Of a stretch of 64,000 nt of DNA, positions 24,548-32,441 are shown piece by piece (the first letter of the stretch is position 1; each line of letters opens with the position of its first letter). The stretch covers positions 372,001 through 436,000 of the forward strand of contig NZ_LMZQ01000001.1 of assembly GCF_001442625.1 (NCBI RefSeq), in the 5' to 3' direction. This stretch comes from Pedobacter ginsenosidimutans (GTDB lineage Bacteria; Bacteroidota; Bacteroidia; Sphingobacteriales; Sphingobacteriaceae). The notes beneath the pieces were generated by a model, which saw only the letters and a program-made list of their open reading frames with translations, was not told the DNA's origin and searched no databases. The position numbers and the translations under genes were made by a program.

Positions 24548-25150
24548 CTAATTAAAAAAATCGTTGTAATACCATAATCCAAGTAAAATAAACACCAGGA
24601 AATCAGCCAGCTTTAGTCTTAAAATCCTTAAGGCCTTCCCCATCTGGTTTTCTACCGTTTTAATTGATAGACCTAAGTGATCGGCAATTTCGCGGTATTT
24701 CAATTCTTCGAACCTGCTCATTTGAAAAATGGTGCGGCATTGCTCTGGTAATTGGTTCAGGGCATCTCTTAAATGCCGTTGTAGTTCTGTAAATTCGACT
24801 TTTGCAGCGGCAGGTTCGTGTTCTGTATTCATGGTGTGTACCGTAAATTCCTGGTATTTGCTTTTGGTTTTTTCCTGTTTAATATAGTTTAAACTATCGT
24901 TGTAAACACATTTATATAGGTATGCTTTTACAGATTGTATTTTAAGGCTTTCTCTTTTTTCCCAAAACTTCAAGAACATTCCCTGTACAATTTCTTCAGC
25001 AACATCTTCATCCTTTAAAATCACCTGAGCATAAGCATGCAGCGCATTGTAATGCGTTTTGAACAAATGTTCAAATGCGGTATCATCATAATATTGATGG
25101 CTAATTTCGGAAGCTAATGCTGTTAATTCCACGGATTTAATTGTAGTCAA
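24548..25150 (-). CDS. ECF RNA polymerase sigma factor
   Basis: 200 residues. Region 2 is at about 28-95 (FKTHYNALHAYAQVILKDEDVAEEIVQGMFLKFWEKR). Region 4 is at about 130-185 (LNQLPEQCRTIFQMSRFEELKYREIADHLGLSIKTVENQMGKALRILR). The hydrophobic C-terminal tail (FLVFILLGLWYYND) is common in Bacteroidota ECF factors paired with FecR. The gene starts the sigma-FecR-STN barrel operon and is 10 nt upstream of FecR. It probably directs its own operon and the repeat-barrel gene at 25275-26369. Confidence 0.93.
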   Translation of the reverse strand: MTTIKSVELTALASEISHQYYDDTAFEHLFKTHYNALHAYAQVILKDEDVAEEIVQGMFLKFWEKRESLKIQSVKAYLYKCVYNDSLNYIKQEKTKSKYQEFTVHTMNTEHEPAAAKVEFTELQRHLRDALNQLPEQCRTIFQMSRFEELKYREIADHLGLSIKTVENQMGKALRILRLKLADFLVFILLGLWYYNDFFN

Positions 25151-25186
25151 ATATATGTTTATTAATTTTTGAATTTTGAATAAGGG

Positions 25187-25268
25187 AATGACTGAAGGAT
25201 GAAATGATAGAATGACCGAATGTTAGCTAGTGCACAAATCAATCATTCAAAACTCACTCATTCAATCA
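25187..25268. repeat. GAATGA-type short repeats between barrel and sigma genes
   Basis: The sequence contains gaatgact, gaatgacc and gaatgtt on the left and cattcaa, cattcaatcatt on the right. These are the same unit in both orientations, so the region can fold back on itself. No reading frame is seen; it may serve as the terminator region of the upstream barrel gene or as promoter background for the sigma gene. Confidence 0.45.
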
Positions 25269-25274
25269 TTTATC

Positions 25275-26369
25275 TTAAAAACTAATGGCCATACCACCTG
25301 TATAACCTAAAAATAGGGCGTGTAAGGTATTATCTTTTCTATCCCAGCTTTTGATGTAGTGTTTCTGTAAGGTTTTTCCCTCTTCGGTATTGGTTGATAC
25401 AAAATTGAACGACGGACCAGCAAAAATTTCTAAATTTTGGCCTATCCTAAGCGATGGCAGTAACTGAAAGGTAGATTTGAAATAATTGCCCCGTTTAAAG
25501 TTTTGTAATGAACTCCCGGTAAGCTCTGCATTTAACCTAAAGTGTTCTGATTGAAAAAAATGAGCTCCTAAACCAGCCTCGAAAGCATAAACTTCATCTT
25601 TATTTTTAAAGTTATAACCAGCGCCGATAATACCATATAATACTTTACCGCCCGATCTGAATGTAGCCATGGTGGTTAAATTCTGGTTGGTGGTTAAGGC
25701 AATACTTTTCTCACCGTTTTTAACAATATTGATAATCCCAATCGGATAATCGCTGCTATCGGCCACGTTAATAAAACCGGCAAGCTGAACGCCTTTCACT
25801 TTTTTTGCCACATTGATAAAACCTGCGATCTGCGAACCTTTTACATCGGCAGCTTTATTCATAAAACCTCCAATCTGCACGGCAGAAACGTTTTTCGAAG
25901 TCCAGTTCATAAAACCAGCTACCTGCGCACCACTATTTTCTTTTGAGATGTTGGCGAAACCTGCAATAGCGGCCCCATTCCCTCCACCATAAGTATTGAT
26001 AAAACCTGCAAACTGTGCCCCACTTGCTTTGCCGCCAATGTGGTTAGAAAAACCTGCGAACTGTGTACCGCTTGCATTTTTACGCACAATATTGGAAAGG
26101 CCTGCGAATGAGAGTCCTTTTTCTGCTGCCGAAACACCAACCAAAACGTTTAAAGAAAATACATTTGTATCTAACACTGCATGGGTTCCGTTTGTGCTTA
26201 CCGGATATAAAAACCCAATATTTGCTTTACCTTTTTTGCTTTCTTGTGCAAAACCATTTAAACCTGTGCTTAATAATATCGCTAAACCCAATGCTTTAAC
26301 ACCAGATGCTTTTTTGAAGTTGATGCTTGTTGCGAAGCTGTTTTTAATTTTTGTCGAAGTTGTATTCAT
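25275..26369 (-). CDS. LA_2272-type surface-repeat barrel protein
   Basis: 364 residues with a long signal region (KALGLAILLSTGLNGFAQE). A run of about eight degenerate units of roughly 18-20 residues follows, each with (A/G)QFAGF-N or (V)QLAGFINV, and then a barrel-like C-terminus ending in TGGMAISF. The second half (ALGAHFFQSEHFRLNAELTGSSLQ..., EIFAGPSFNFVS) resembles the end of the STN-containing protein at 21842-23578, so the two are paralogues and this one lacks STN and regulatory-like domains. It is probably an outer-membrane or surface protein expressed under the neighbouring sigma factor. Its function is unknown. Confidence 0.8.
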   Translation of the reverse strand: MNTTSTKIKNSFATSINFKKASGVKALGLAILLSTGLNGFAQESKKGKANIGFLYPVSTNGTHAVLDTNVFSLNVLVGVSAAEKGLSFAGLSNIVRKNASGTQFAGFSNHIGGKASGAQFAGFINTYGGGNGAAIAGFANISKENSGAQVAGFMNWTSKNVSAVQIGGFMNKAADVKGSQIAGFINVAKKVKGVQLAGFINVADSSDYPIGIINIVKNGEKSIALTTNQNLTTMATFRSGGKVLYGIIGAGYNFKNKDEVYAFEAGLGAHFFQSEHFRLNAELTGSSLQNFKRGNYFKSTFQLLPSLRIGQNLEIFAGPSFNFVSTNTEEGKTLQKHYIKSWDRKDNTLHALFLGYTGGMAISF

Positions 26370-26493
26370 TTCTGTCTAATTTTAAAATGAGACAACAAAT
26401 ACAACACTTACCCCTACGTGCAGCAAAAAAATATTTCTTTGCACGCCAATTCCTATGTTACGCAGGTTTAAACCAATTTAAACCAAAATAAAA

Positions 26494-26519
26494 AGCCTCG
26501 AAATTTACATTTCAAGGCT
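26494..26519 (-). terminator. Intrinsic terminator of the haloperoxidase-like gene
   Basis: Read on the minus strand: agccttgaaat, loop gtaa, atttcgaggct, then ttttattttgg. The stem has ten pairs and one mismatch and is followed by a T-run, 35 nt after the gene's stop. Confidence 0.8.
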
Positions 26520-26553
26520 AGGTTATATTATAAAATTGAAAAATCTTTTCGGT

Positions 26554-27375
26554 TTATGATCTGATAAAAGCCAACAGGTCTTTATTTATAGTTGCCGCTT
26601 CGGTGGTTGGCATACCATGAGGGAAACCAGGATACGAGATCAGGGTTCCATTTTTTAAGAGTTTAACAGCTTTTGCTCCTGTAAGCGGGAAAGGAACAAT
26701 CTGATCATCTTCGCCATGCATTACCAATACAGGTACATCTACACTTTTAAGGTCTTCGGTAAAATCAGTTTCAGAAAAAGCTTTAATACAATCGTAATGT
26801 GCTTTTACACCACCCATCATGCCCTGGCGCCACCAGTTATCTCTAACTCCCTGCGATATTTTTGCGCCCTCGCGGTTATATCCATAAAAGGGTATGGTAA
26901 AATCCTGAAAATATTGCGGTCTGTTAAAAGCTGTGCCTTCACGAATTTCGTCAAATACAGCAAGTGGAATGCCATCAGGATTATTTTCGTTCTGTACCAT
27001 TATCGGTGTAACAGCACTAATTAACACGGCTTTGGCTACGCGGCCTTTCCCATGTTTTGCCACATAACGAATCACCTCTCCACCGCCCGTAGAGTGGCCA
27101 ATGTGTATAGCATCTTTCAAATCAAGTGCCTTTGTAAGTTCCGCCACATCAGCGGCATAAGTATCCATTTCATGTCCATCTGCAGTTTGGCTCGACCGTC
27201 CATGTCCGCGGCGATCATGTGCGATAACCCTAAAACCTTGTTTAAGGAAAAACATCATCTGTCCATCCCAATCATCACCAGATAATGGCCAACCGTGATG
27301 AAAAAAAAGTGGCTGTCCGGTTCCCCAGTCTTTGTAATAAATTTCGGTTCCGTCTTTTACTGTAATCTTACTCAT
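26554..27375 (-). CDS. Alpha/beta hydrolase, non-heme haloperoxidase type
   Basis: 273 residues, the exact length of cofactor-free chloroperoxidases. It has the HHGWPLSGDDW motif, nucleophile Ser95 in GHSTGGG, an Asp in HGEDDQIVP and His in FPHGMP. HDRRGHGRSSQ around residue 53-63 is a strong family signature. It is cytoplasmic with no signal peptide. Such enzymes are mostly esterases or perhydrolases in vivo. It is a single-gene unit with its own terminator. Confidence 0.92.
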   Translation of the reverse strand: MSKITVKDGTEIYYKDWGTGQPLFFHHGWPLSGDDWDGQMMFFLKQGFRVIAHDRRGHGRSSQTADGHEMDTYAADVAELTKALDLKDAIHIGHSTGGGEVIRYVAKHGKGRVAKAVLISAVTPIMVQNENNPDGIPLAVFDEIREGTAFNRPQYFQDFTIPFYGYNREGAKISQGVRDNWWRQGMMGGVKAHYDCIKAFSETDFTEDLKSVDVPVLVMHGEDDQIVPFPLTGAKAVKLLKNGTLISYPGFPHGMPTTEAATINKDLLAFIRS

Positions 27376-27546
27376 TGCTTTTGATTTTAGTAGTTAAAAA
27401 ATTCTGGATTTGCGCGTTAAAATGATTCTTGAATGAGTCACCCCATGAAAACTAAGGAGTAATATTAAAAGCCTTTTTTAAAACTTAAAAATAATAAATT
27501 AAAAGCTCAATAGCCTAATATGCCCCCATAAATTATCCATAACATG

Positions 27547-28341
27547 TTACAATATCGATCTCACTAACCCACCTTCTACCCTAATGGCAGCCCCATTGGT
27601 TCCTGAGGCTAACGGACTTACGTAAAAAGTAACTGCGTTTGCAATTTCACTCACATCAAGAAAGCGTTGCAGTAAGGAAGTAGGCCGCATGTTTTTGAAG
27701 AAATCGGCTTCTACCTCAGCAATAGTAATATTTCCATTTTTAGCTAAATCTTCAATAAAACCACCTACCCCTTTTGATTTGGTGGGGCCTGGTAAAATAG
27801 AATTAACGGTTACCCCGGTACCTTGGGTTAATTCTGCCAAGCCCCGGCTAACTGCCAGCTGTGCAGTTTTGGTCATGCCATAGTGGATCATTTCATCCGG
27901 GATAAACACGGCCGATTCGCTGGATATAAAGATAATCCTGCCCCAATTTTTCTTTAACATTTTAGGGAATAGCTGCCGCGACAACCTAATTCCGCTCATT
28001 ACGTTGACTTCGAAAAACCTAAACCAATCTTCATCACTGATCTCTTCAAAAGCTTTAGGTTCAAAAATGCCTGCGTTATTGATCAGTATATCTATCTCCG
28101 GAAGTTTATCTATCAGGCTACTTACTTCATCTGCTTTCGAAAAATCAGCAGCTATTCCTGAAATAAATTCTTTCCCGGCAATACCTTGCAACGATTTGAC
28201 TGCATCATTTACACTGCTTTGCGACCGACCATTAATTATCACTTTAACACCTTCTTTTAATAAACTTTCGGCAATTGCGAATCCGATACCTGCAGTAGAG
28301 CCGCTTATAAAAGCTGTTTTATGCTTTAACTGTAAATCCAT
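27547..28341 (-). CDS. Short-chain dehydrogenase/reductase
   Basis: 264 residues. The cofactor motif SGSTAGIG is at about 14-21, NNAG near residue 91, catalytic Ser in IIFISSESA and Tyr/Lys in YGMTKTA. The residues NGRSQSS after strand 2 suggest NADP. LPGPTKSKGVGGF and the C-terminal RVEGGLVRSIL replace the more usual IDGG end, as in a subgroup of SDRs in Bacteroidota. The substrate is unknown. It lies 171 nt upstream of the haloperoxidase-like gene on the same strand. Confidence 0.9.
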   Translation of the reverse strand: MDLQLKHKTAFISGSTAGIGFAIAESLLKEGVKVIINGRSQSSVNDAVKSLQGIAGKEFISGIAADFSKADEVSSLIDKLPEIDILINNAGIFEPKAFEEISDEDWFRFFEVNVMSGIRLSRQLFPKMLKKNWGRIIFISSESAVFIPDEMIHYGMTKTAQLAVSRGLAELTQGTGVTVNSILPGPTKSKGVGGFIEDLAKNGNITIAEVEADFFKNMRPTSLLQRFLDVSEIANAVTFYVSPLASGTNGAAIRVEGGLVRSIL

Positions 28342-28534
28342 TTTTTGATTTTTAAATAATGTTTACGATAAAATTTCATTGCTACGTGCATAATATAAAT
28401 TGAACAATTTTCTAGCTAAAAATTGTCATAGAAATATGCTAAAATTCAATTGCGTGCCTTGGGCAATCTGGGCACTATTTTAGAACAAGCAGAGCGCCAA
28501 AAAAAAGGACAAAGGATTTTAAATATTATTTACC

Positions 28535-28888
28535 CTATTGTTTTACAGCCTTAAACTGCGTGGATAGGAGTGCTCCTCCAAGTGCAGCCGTAAGAAAAAT
28601 ACCTTCGAAAATCAATAATCTTTTTTTCTTCTTAAAGCCGCGGTAAAAGGTATGTGCTGCAATAACTCCCAGGCCAAAAAACTCTATATCTCTTTGTACC
28701 CTTTTCGACGAATCTTTACTTTTAATCAGCACAACGCGCAATAATTTATCAATTAAACTGATGTTTTTAGAAACACCTTTTCTAATCTGTGCCTTACTTG
28801 CCGAAGCGCCCAATTTCTTAGCCGCAGTTTGTAATCCTGTAGTGGTGATCTCGTTAATCAAATGTGTTTTAGTATCTTTTTTTTCCAT
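28535..28888 (-). CDS. Small basic protein with a C-terminal membrane segment
   Basis: 117 residues. A helical N-terminal part (NEITTTGLQTAAKKLGASASKAQIRKGVSKN) is followed by a Lys/Arg-rich stretch (KKKKRLL) and a hydrophobic end (LIFEGIFLTAALGGALLSTQF). No recognised domain. It lies 88 nt downstream of the KdpD-like gene on the same strand, at the end of the Kdp locus. A link to potassium uptake is only positional. Confidence 0.55.
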   Translation of the reverse strand: MEKKDTKTHLINEITTTGLQTAAKKLGASASKAQIRKGVSKNISLIDKLLRVVLIKSKDSSKRVQRDIEFFGLGVIAAHTFYRGFKKKKRLLIFEGIFLTAALGGALLSTQFKAVKQ

Positions 28889-28976
28889 ATCGCTTTCGGT
28901 AGGTTCTATTATTTCAACCCAACTTAACAGGATATGGTTTTGATTATTTGAGAATGATGTGGCCAGCCATTGTTAT

Positions 28977-30107
28977 TTACGATAGGATAACCAAATCAAT
29001 ATCCTTCATCGCCAGATTCTTCAGTAAACCATTAAATACTGCAGTACGCAGAATGACCTGGAAAATATTAAGATGGGGTTTCCCAATACAAATGGTGGTA
29101 ATTTCTTTCTCGTTTGCAATATCAATGATGGTTTTGGTTATGGCATTACTCTTTATCTTGATCACTTCAGCCCCAAGCTCGGTAGCCAGTTTAAAATGAT
29201 TAATCAAATAACGTTGCTTATCGAGTTTAATACGTTCCATGCTTTCACTATCACTCTGCACATAAAGTACAATCCATGGCGATCGGTAATAAGAAGCCAA
29301 TCTTGCTGTTTTCCTGATCACTATCCCTGCAGTTTCGGCGTTAGAAGAAATACAGGCTAAAAAACGTTCGGGCCGAAGTTTAATTGATTTTGGGATTTCG
29401 GTCTGAATTTTCCGTTCTACCTGGTGCACCACCTCTTTTAAGGCCAGTTCACGCAGCTGAAGGATTTTATCGGACTGAAAAAAATTGCCCAATGCCCTTT
29501 CAATTTTTGATTGATCGTAAATTTTGCCTTCTTTAAGGCGGGTAACCAATTCGTCAGCAGTAAGGTCGATATTTACGATTTCATCGGCAATTTCCAATAT
29601 CTTATCCGGGATACGTTCGGTAACAGCGATGCCTGTAATCTGCTCAATTTCCTCATTAATGCTTTCCAGGTGCTGAATATTTACAGCCGAGATCACGCTG
29701 ATCCCTGCTTCGAGCAAATCGAAAACATCTTGCCAGCGTTTGGTATTTTTGCTGCCTTCAGCATTGGTATGCGCAAGTTCATCTACAATAACAATCTCAG
29801 GATGGCGGTTCATAATTCCTTTAAGATCCATCTCTTCAATTTCCTTACCCCGATAAAAAATCTTGCGTCTTGGAATAACAGGAAGGCCTGCAACAAGGGC
29901 TTCTGTTTCTGCTCTTTTATGGGTTTCAACATAGCCGATACAAATGTCTACTCCATTCCGTAGCAAGGCATGCGATTCCTGGAGCATACGGTAAGTTTTA
30001 CCCACACCGGCACTCATGCCGATATAGATCTTGAGCTTTCCGCGCCTTAATTTTTTAACCAGATCCAAAAAGTGCCTGACCGATTCTTCTTTTTGTTCTT
30101 CTTCCAT
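28977..30107 (-). CDS. KdpD N-terminal sensor protein without kinase
   Basis: 376 residues. The KdpD signature domain has a Walker A motif GMSAGVGKT (residues 30-38), the GYVETHKRAET segment, Walker B IVIVDELAHTN and AVNIQHLESINE. A universal-stress-like domain (about 245-376; RFLACISSNAETAGIVIRKTARLA...) follows and then the stop. The four membrane helices and the kinase of full-length KdpD (about 890 residues) are absent. Such short KdpD proteins are known in Bacteroidota and other phyla. No KdpE or kinase gene lies in the Kdp cluster. It may bind ATP and sense internal K+ or turgor; the output is unknown. Confidence 0.92.
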   Translation of the reverse strand: MEEEQKEESVRHFLDLVKKLRRGKLKIYIGMSAGVGKTYRMLQESHALLRNGVDICIGYVETHKRAETEALVAGLPVIPRRKIFYRGKEIEEMDLKGIMNRHPEIVIVDELAHTNAEGSKNTKRWQDVFDLLEAGISVISAVNIQHLESINEEIEQITGIAVTERIPDKILEIADEIVNIDLTADELVTRLKEGKIYDQSKIERALGNFFQSDKILQLRELALKEVVHQVERKIQTEIPKSIKLRPERFLACISSNAETAGIVIRKTARLASYYRSPWIVLYVQSDSESMERIKLDKQRYLINHFKLATELGAEVIKIKSNAITKTIIDIANEKEITTICIGKPHLNIFQVILRTAVFNGLLKNLAMKDIDLVILS

Positions 30108-30113
30108 GATGTT

Positions 30114-30362
30114 TTACCAGGTAACAGTCATTATTCCATTTTCTATCAATATGGTGATGGCAACAACCATAACAAGGGTGAATAATACCATCATAAATTT
30201 AAGTGAAATCTTTCTGGAAATCAGTTTAAAGTATTTTTCAGTAGCATAACTTTTTTTGATAGCAGATGTTCTTTTCCTTTTTAATGAGCTTAATTTTCTC
30301 ATCATTAACATTCCAAGGAATGCTAAAAACAGACTGAACAATATTTCTATGTAAGGATGCAT
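30114..30362 (-). CDS. Small two-helix membrane protein next to KdpD-like gene
   Basis: 82 residues: membrane helix 1 (about 5-22; IEILFSLFLAFLGMLMM), a basic loop (RKLSSLKRKRTSAIKKSYATEKYFK), then helix 2 (about 56-76; FMMVLFTLVMVVAITILI). Its stop is 6 nt before the KdpD-like ATG, so the two are probably co-translated. With the KdpD-like protein lacking membrane helices, this could be its membrane anchor. This is an inference from position and topology only. Confidence 0.65.
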   Translation of the reverse strand: MHPYIEILFSLFLAFLGMLMMRKLSSLKRKRTSAIKKSYATEKYFKLISRKISLKFMMVLFTLVMVVAITILIENGIMTVTW

Positions 30363-30389
30363 TGTTTTAATATTAAAATTATACTAATC

Positions 30390-30458
30390 TGTCACGTTGA
30401 GCCTGTCGAAACGCTTTACCATACATTTGGCTAGTCCTTCGACAAGCTCAGGATGACA
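30390..30458. repeat. Family A palindromic repeat (gap porin / small membrane protein)
   Basis: Left arm tgtcacgttgagcctgtcga and right arm agtccttcgacaagctcagg, then atgaca, with the same layout as 9946-10015. A decayed family B half follows at 30473-30502. Confidence 0.75.
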
Positions 30459-30511
30459 AATCTTAATGAGTATCGTCATTACCAATTAAGTTGGGATTGA
30501 CGAGCCGCGGA

Positions 30512-31582
30512 TTAAAACGAAACCGCTATACTAGCTGTAAGGGCTACGTTCGCATTTACCGCAGCGCCTTCTCTTGCAAATATTTTGTCTTTACTATCAT
30601 AGGCTTTTCCCTCCAGTCTGATTACTGCATTTGCTATGGGCGAATAATCAAGATTTAACGAATAACCCTTGGTTTTAAAACCTTCTGGCGTTCCGGTTGC
30701 AATAAAAATTCCGTTTTTATCTTCATAATATTCGAACCTTCCGGCAACTGCCCATTTTGGTGCAAATTTATATTGTAGGATTGCTACTGGTGAGATCACC
30801 TCATTTTTATCATCACTTCCTTTTTGTTTCTGCTGGGTTCCGTAATCCAATCCAAGGGTTACGCCAAATTTATCAGTAAGTTGAAAGATGCCATAAATGT
30901 TGTGGTAAAATCTATTTACCCTAACCGAATCAGCCCCTTCCGTTCCAAGATAATTGCTGTAGTTTACCGTAATCTTAGCGGTGGGTTTCCAACTCAATTG
31001 AAGTCCGCCTGCAGGTTTGTTGTTTCCATTCTGGCGGCTAATGCGTTGCCATCCGTTCAGATAAAGTGCAGTTGCTGTAAATTTGCCATCTTTGGTACCA
31101 TAGCTAATTTTCGCACCCGACTCGTAATAAGGGGTATTCTCTGAAGAAATATTCCTGGTGAGTACCCAACAGTCTTTCGAAACTGCACTTTCAAAACCAA
31201 TATGCGAAGAAAATATTCCGGCGTCGATCCAAAGGTTTTCTGATTTCGACAATTTCACACCCGCATTGGCCTCGAAGATATTTTTTAATACCCCAGGTTC
31301 GGCAGCAAGATTGGCATTGGCATAAGTTCCGGCCATTACCGCTAAGTTTGCACGGATATTTCCACTGTCATATGCAGCTTTAATAAAGCCGAGGTTCAGA
31401 TTTACTTCATTTGCACGGTTATGTGAATAAATAAATCCCGGGCGGTTATGATCGGCTGGTTTGTTAAAATCATATCCATAATAGGCTTCAAGATAACCCG
31501 TTACTTTAATTTTAGGTTCTTCCTGTGCTTTCGCGAAGAATCCTGTAGTAAGTGCAGCAGCAAGTAATACTATTTTTTTCAT
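30512..31582 (-). CDS. Outer-membrane porin of the Kdp locus
   Basis: 356 residues with a signal peptide (LLAAALTTGFFAKAQ). The beginning VTGYLEAYYGYDFNKPADHNRP and SHNRANEVNLNLGF, repeated barrel strands and the C-terminal phenylalanine (ASIAVSF) fit the putative beta-barrel porin (BBP2) family. In Bacteroidota this family is frequently encoded next to kdp genes, so it probably serves as the outer-membrane route for K+ or another small solute. It is in line with kdpC upstream, separated by a 209-nt gap containing a family B repeat. Confidence 0.8.
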   Translation of the reverse strand: MKKIVLLAAALTTGFFAKAQEEPKIKVTGYLEAYYGYDFNKPADHNRPGFIYSHNRANEVNLNLGFIKAAYDSGNIRANLAVMAGTYANANLAAEPGVLKNIFEANAGVKLSKSENLWIDAGIFSSHIGFESAVSKDCWVLTRNISSENTPYYESGAKISYGTKDGKFTATALYLNGWQRISRQNGNNKPAGGLQLSWKPTAKITVNYSNYLGTEGADSVRVNRFYHNIYGIFQLTDKFGVTLGLDYGTQQKQKGSDDKNEVISPVAILQYKFAPKWAVAGRFEYYEDKNGIFIATGTPEGFKTKGYSLNLDYSPIANAVIRLEGKAYDSKDKIFAREGAAVNANVALTASIAVSF

Positions 31583-31632
31583 CTGTATTCTATTTATTTT
31601 TATCTGATTGTTTTATTGGGGTATCATTGTGT

Positions 31633-31710
31633 CGTCATTCCCGCGCAGGCGGGAATCTTAATACACGATACATTAGCATTAAGATTCCCAATCAAGTTGG
31701 GAATGACGAT
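31633..31710. repeat. Family B palindromic repeat (gap kdpC / porin)
   Basis: cgtcattcccgcgcaggcgg on the left and cccaatcaagttgggaatga on the right, with an atacacgatacattagcatt centre. It is an inverted copy of 1314-1384. The gap holds no coding signal. Confidence 0.75.
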
Positions 31711-31791
31711 CCTCCGCAACCTGTCTCCGCTGTTATCTATCCCTTAAGTTTTGGCAAACGCTTTACAGGCAGGTAGTAGGATGGTCAGTTT

Positions 31792-32352
31792 TTAAAGTTC
31801 GTCAAGGGCAAGGTTTAATTTCAACACATTTACCGATGATGGCCCGAACATTCCCATAAAGGGCTTAAGGGTATTCATGGCAACAAGTTCTTTTACTTTT
31901 TTCTCATCTATATTTCTGGCTTTTGCAACCCTCCGGATCTGAATTGCAGCGCCTTGCTCAGAAATATTTGGATCAAGCCCGCTTCCTGATGCGGTAACCA
32001 TATCGGCAGGGATATCTGATTTTTTGATACCAGGGTTGTATTTCAATAAGGTATCGATACGCGACTGCACTTCTTTTAAATAATCGGGGTTGGATGGGCC
32101 TTTGTTAGAACCCGCAGAACCCGCTGCGTTGTAAGCAACTGCCGATGGTCTTCCCCAGAAATATTGTGGTTTGGTAAAAGATTGCCCTAATAGTGCATAA
32201 CCTACCGTTTTACCATTTTTGGTGATTTTTTCTCCTCCACCGTTCCCTTTAGACATTTTGCCAATAAAGGCCACAGTAACTGGATATACTACGCATAACA
32301 GTACCAATAGTACAAGGGTTAAGCGGATGGATTGAATGATATACTTTTTCAT
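31792..32352 (-). CDS. kdpC: Potassium-transporting ATPase subunit C
   Basis: 186 residues, normal length. One N-terminal membrane helix (LTLVLLVLLCVVYPVTVAFIG) precedes the conserved GQSFTKPQYFWGRPSA, SGGSN/SNKGPSNP region, AVASGLDPNISE-like motif (here TASGSGLDPNISEQGAAIQIRRVAKARN) and LNLALDEL end. It stabilises the KdpFABC complex and supports ATP binding by KdpB at the inner membrane. It follows kdpB after an 89-nt gap that contains a family A repeat. Confidence 0.96.
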   Translation of the reverse strand: MKKYIIQSIRLTLVLLVLLCVVYPVTVAFIGKMSKGNGGGEKITKNGKTVGYALLGQSFTKPQYFWGRPSAVAYNAAGSAGSNKGPSNPDYLKEVQSRIDTLLKYNPGIKKSDIPADMVTASGSGLDPNISEQGAAIQIRRVAKARNIDEKKVKELVAMNTLKPFMGMFGPSSVNVLKLNLALDEL

Positions 32353-32374
32353 GATGATATTTTTTATTTCTTGT

Positions 32375-32434
32375 TGTCATCCTGAGCTTGTCGAAGGACT
32401 TTTGTTATTGCGTTTCGACAGGCTCAACGTGACA
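32375..32434. repeat. Family A palindromic repeat (gap kdpB / kdpC)
   Basis: tgtcatcctgagcttgtcga on the left and gtttcgacaggctcaacgtg plus aca on the right, with a short ggacttttgttattgc centre. It covers most of the 89-nt gap and is transcribed in the kdp mRNA. Confidence 0.75.
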
Positions 32435-32441
32435 TTTTTCT

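Noticed and set aside
30114..30362. Considered as the missing membrane part of KdpD split by a frameshift
   Set aside because: It lies upstream of, not downstream of, the KdpD N-terminal domain and has only two helices with no similarity to KdpD helices or kinase; a separate small gene is the better reading.
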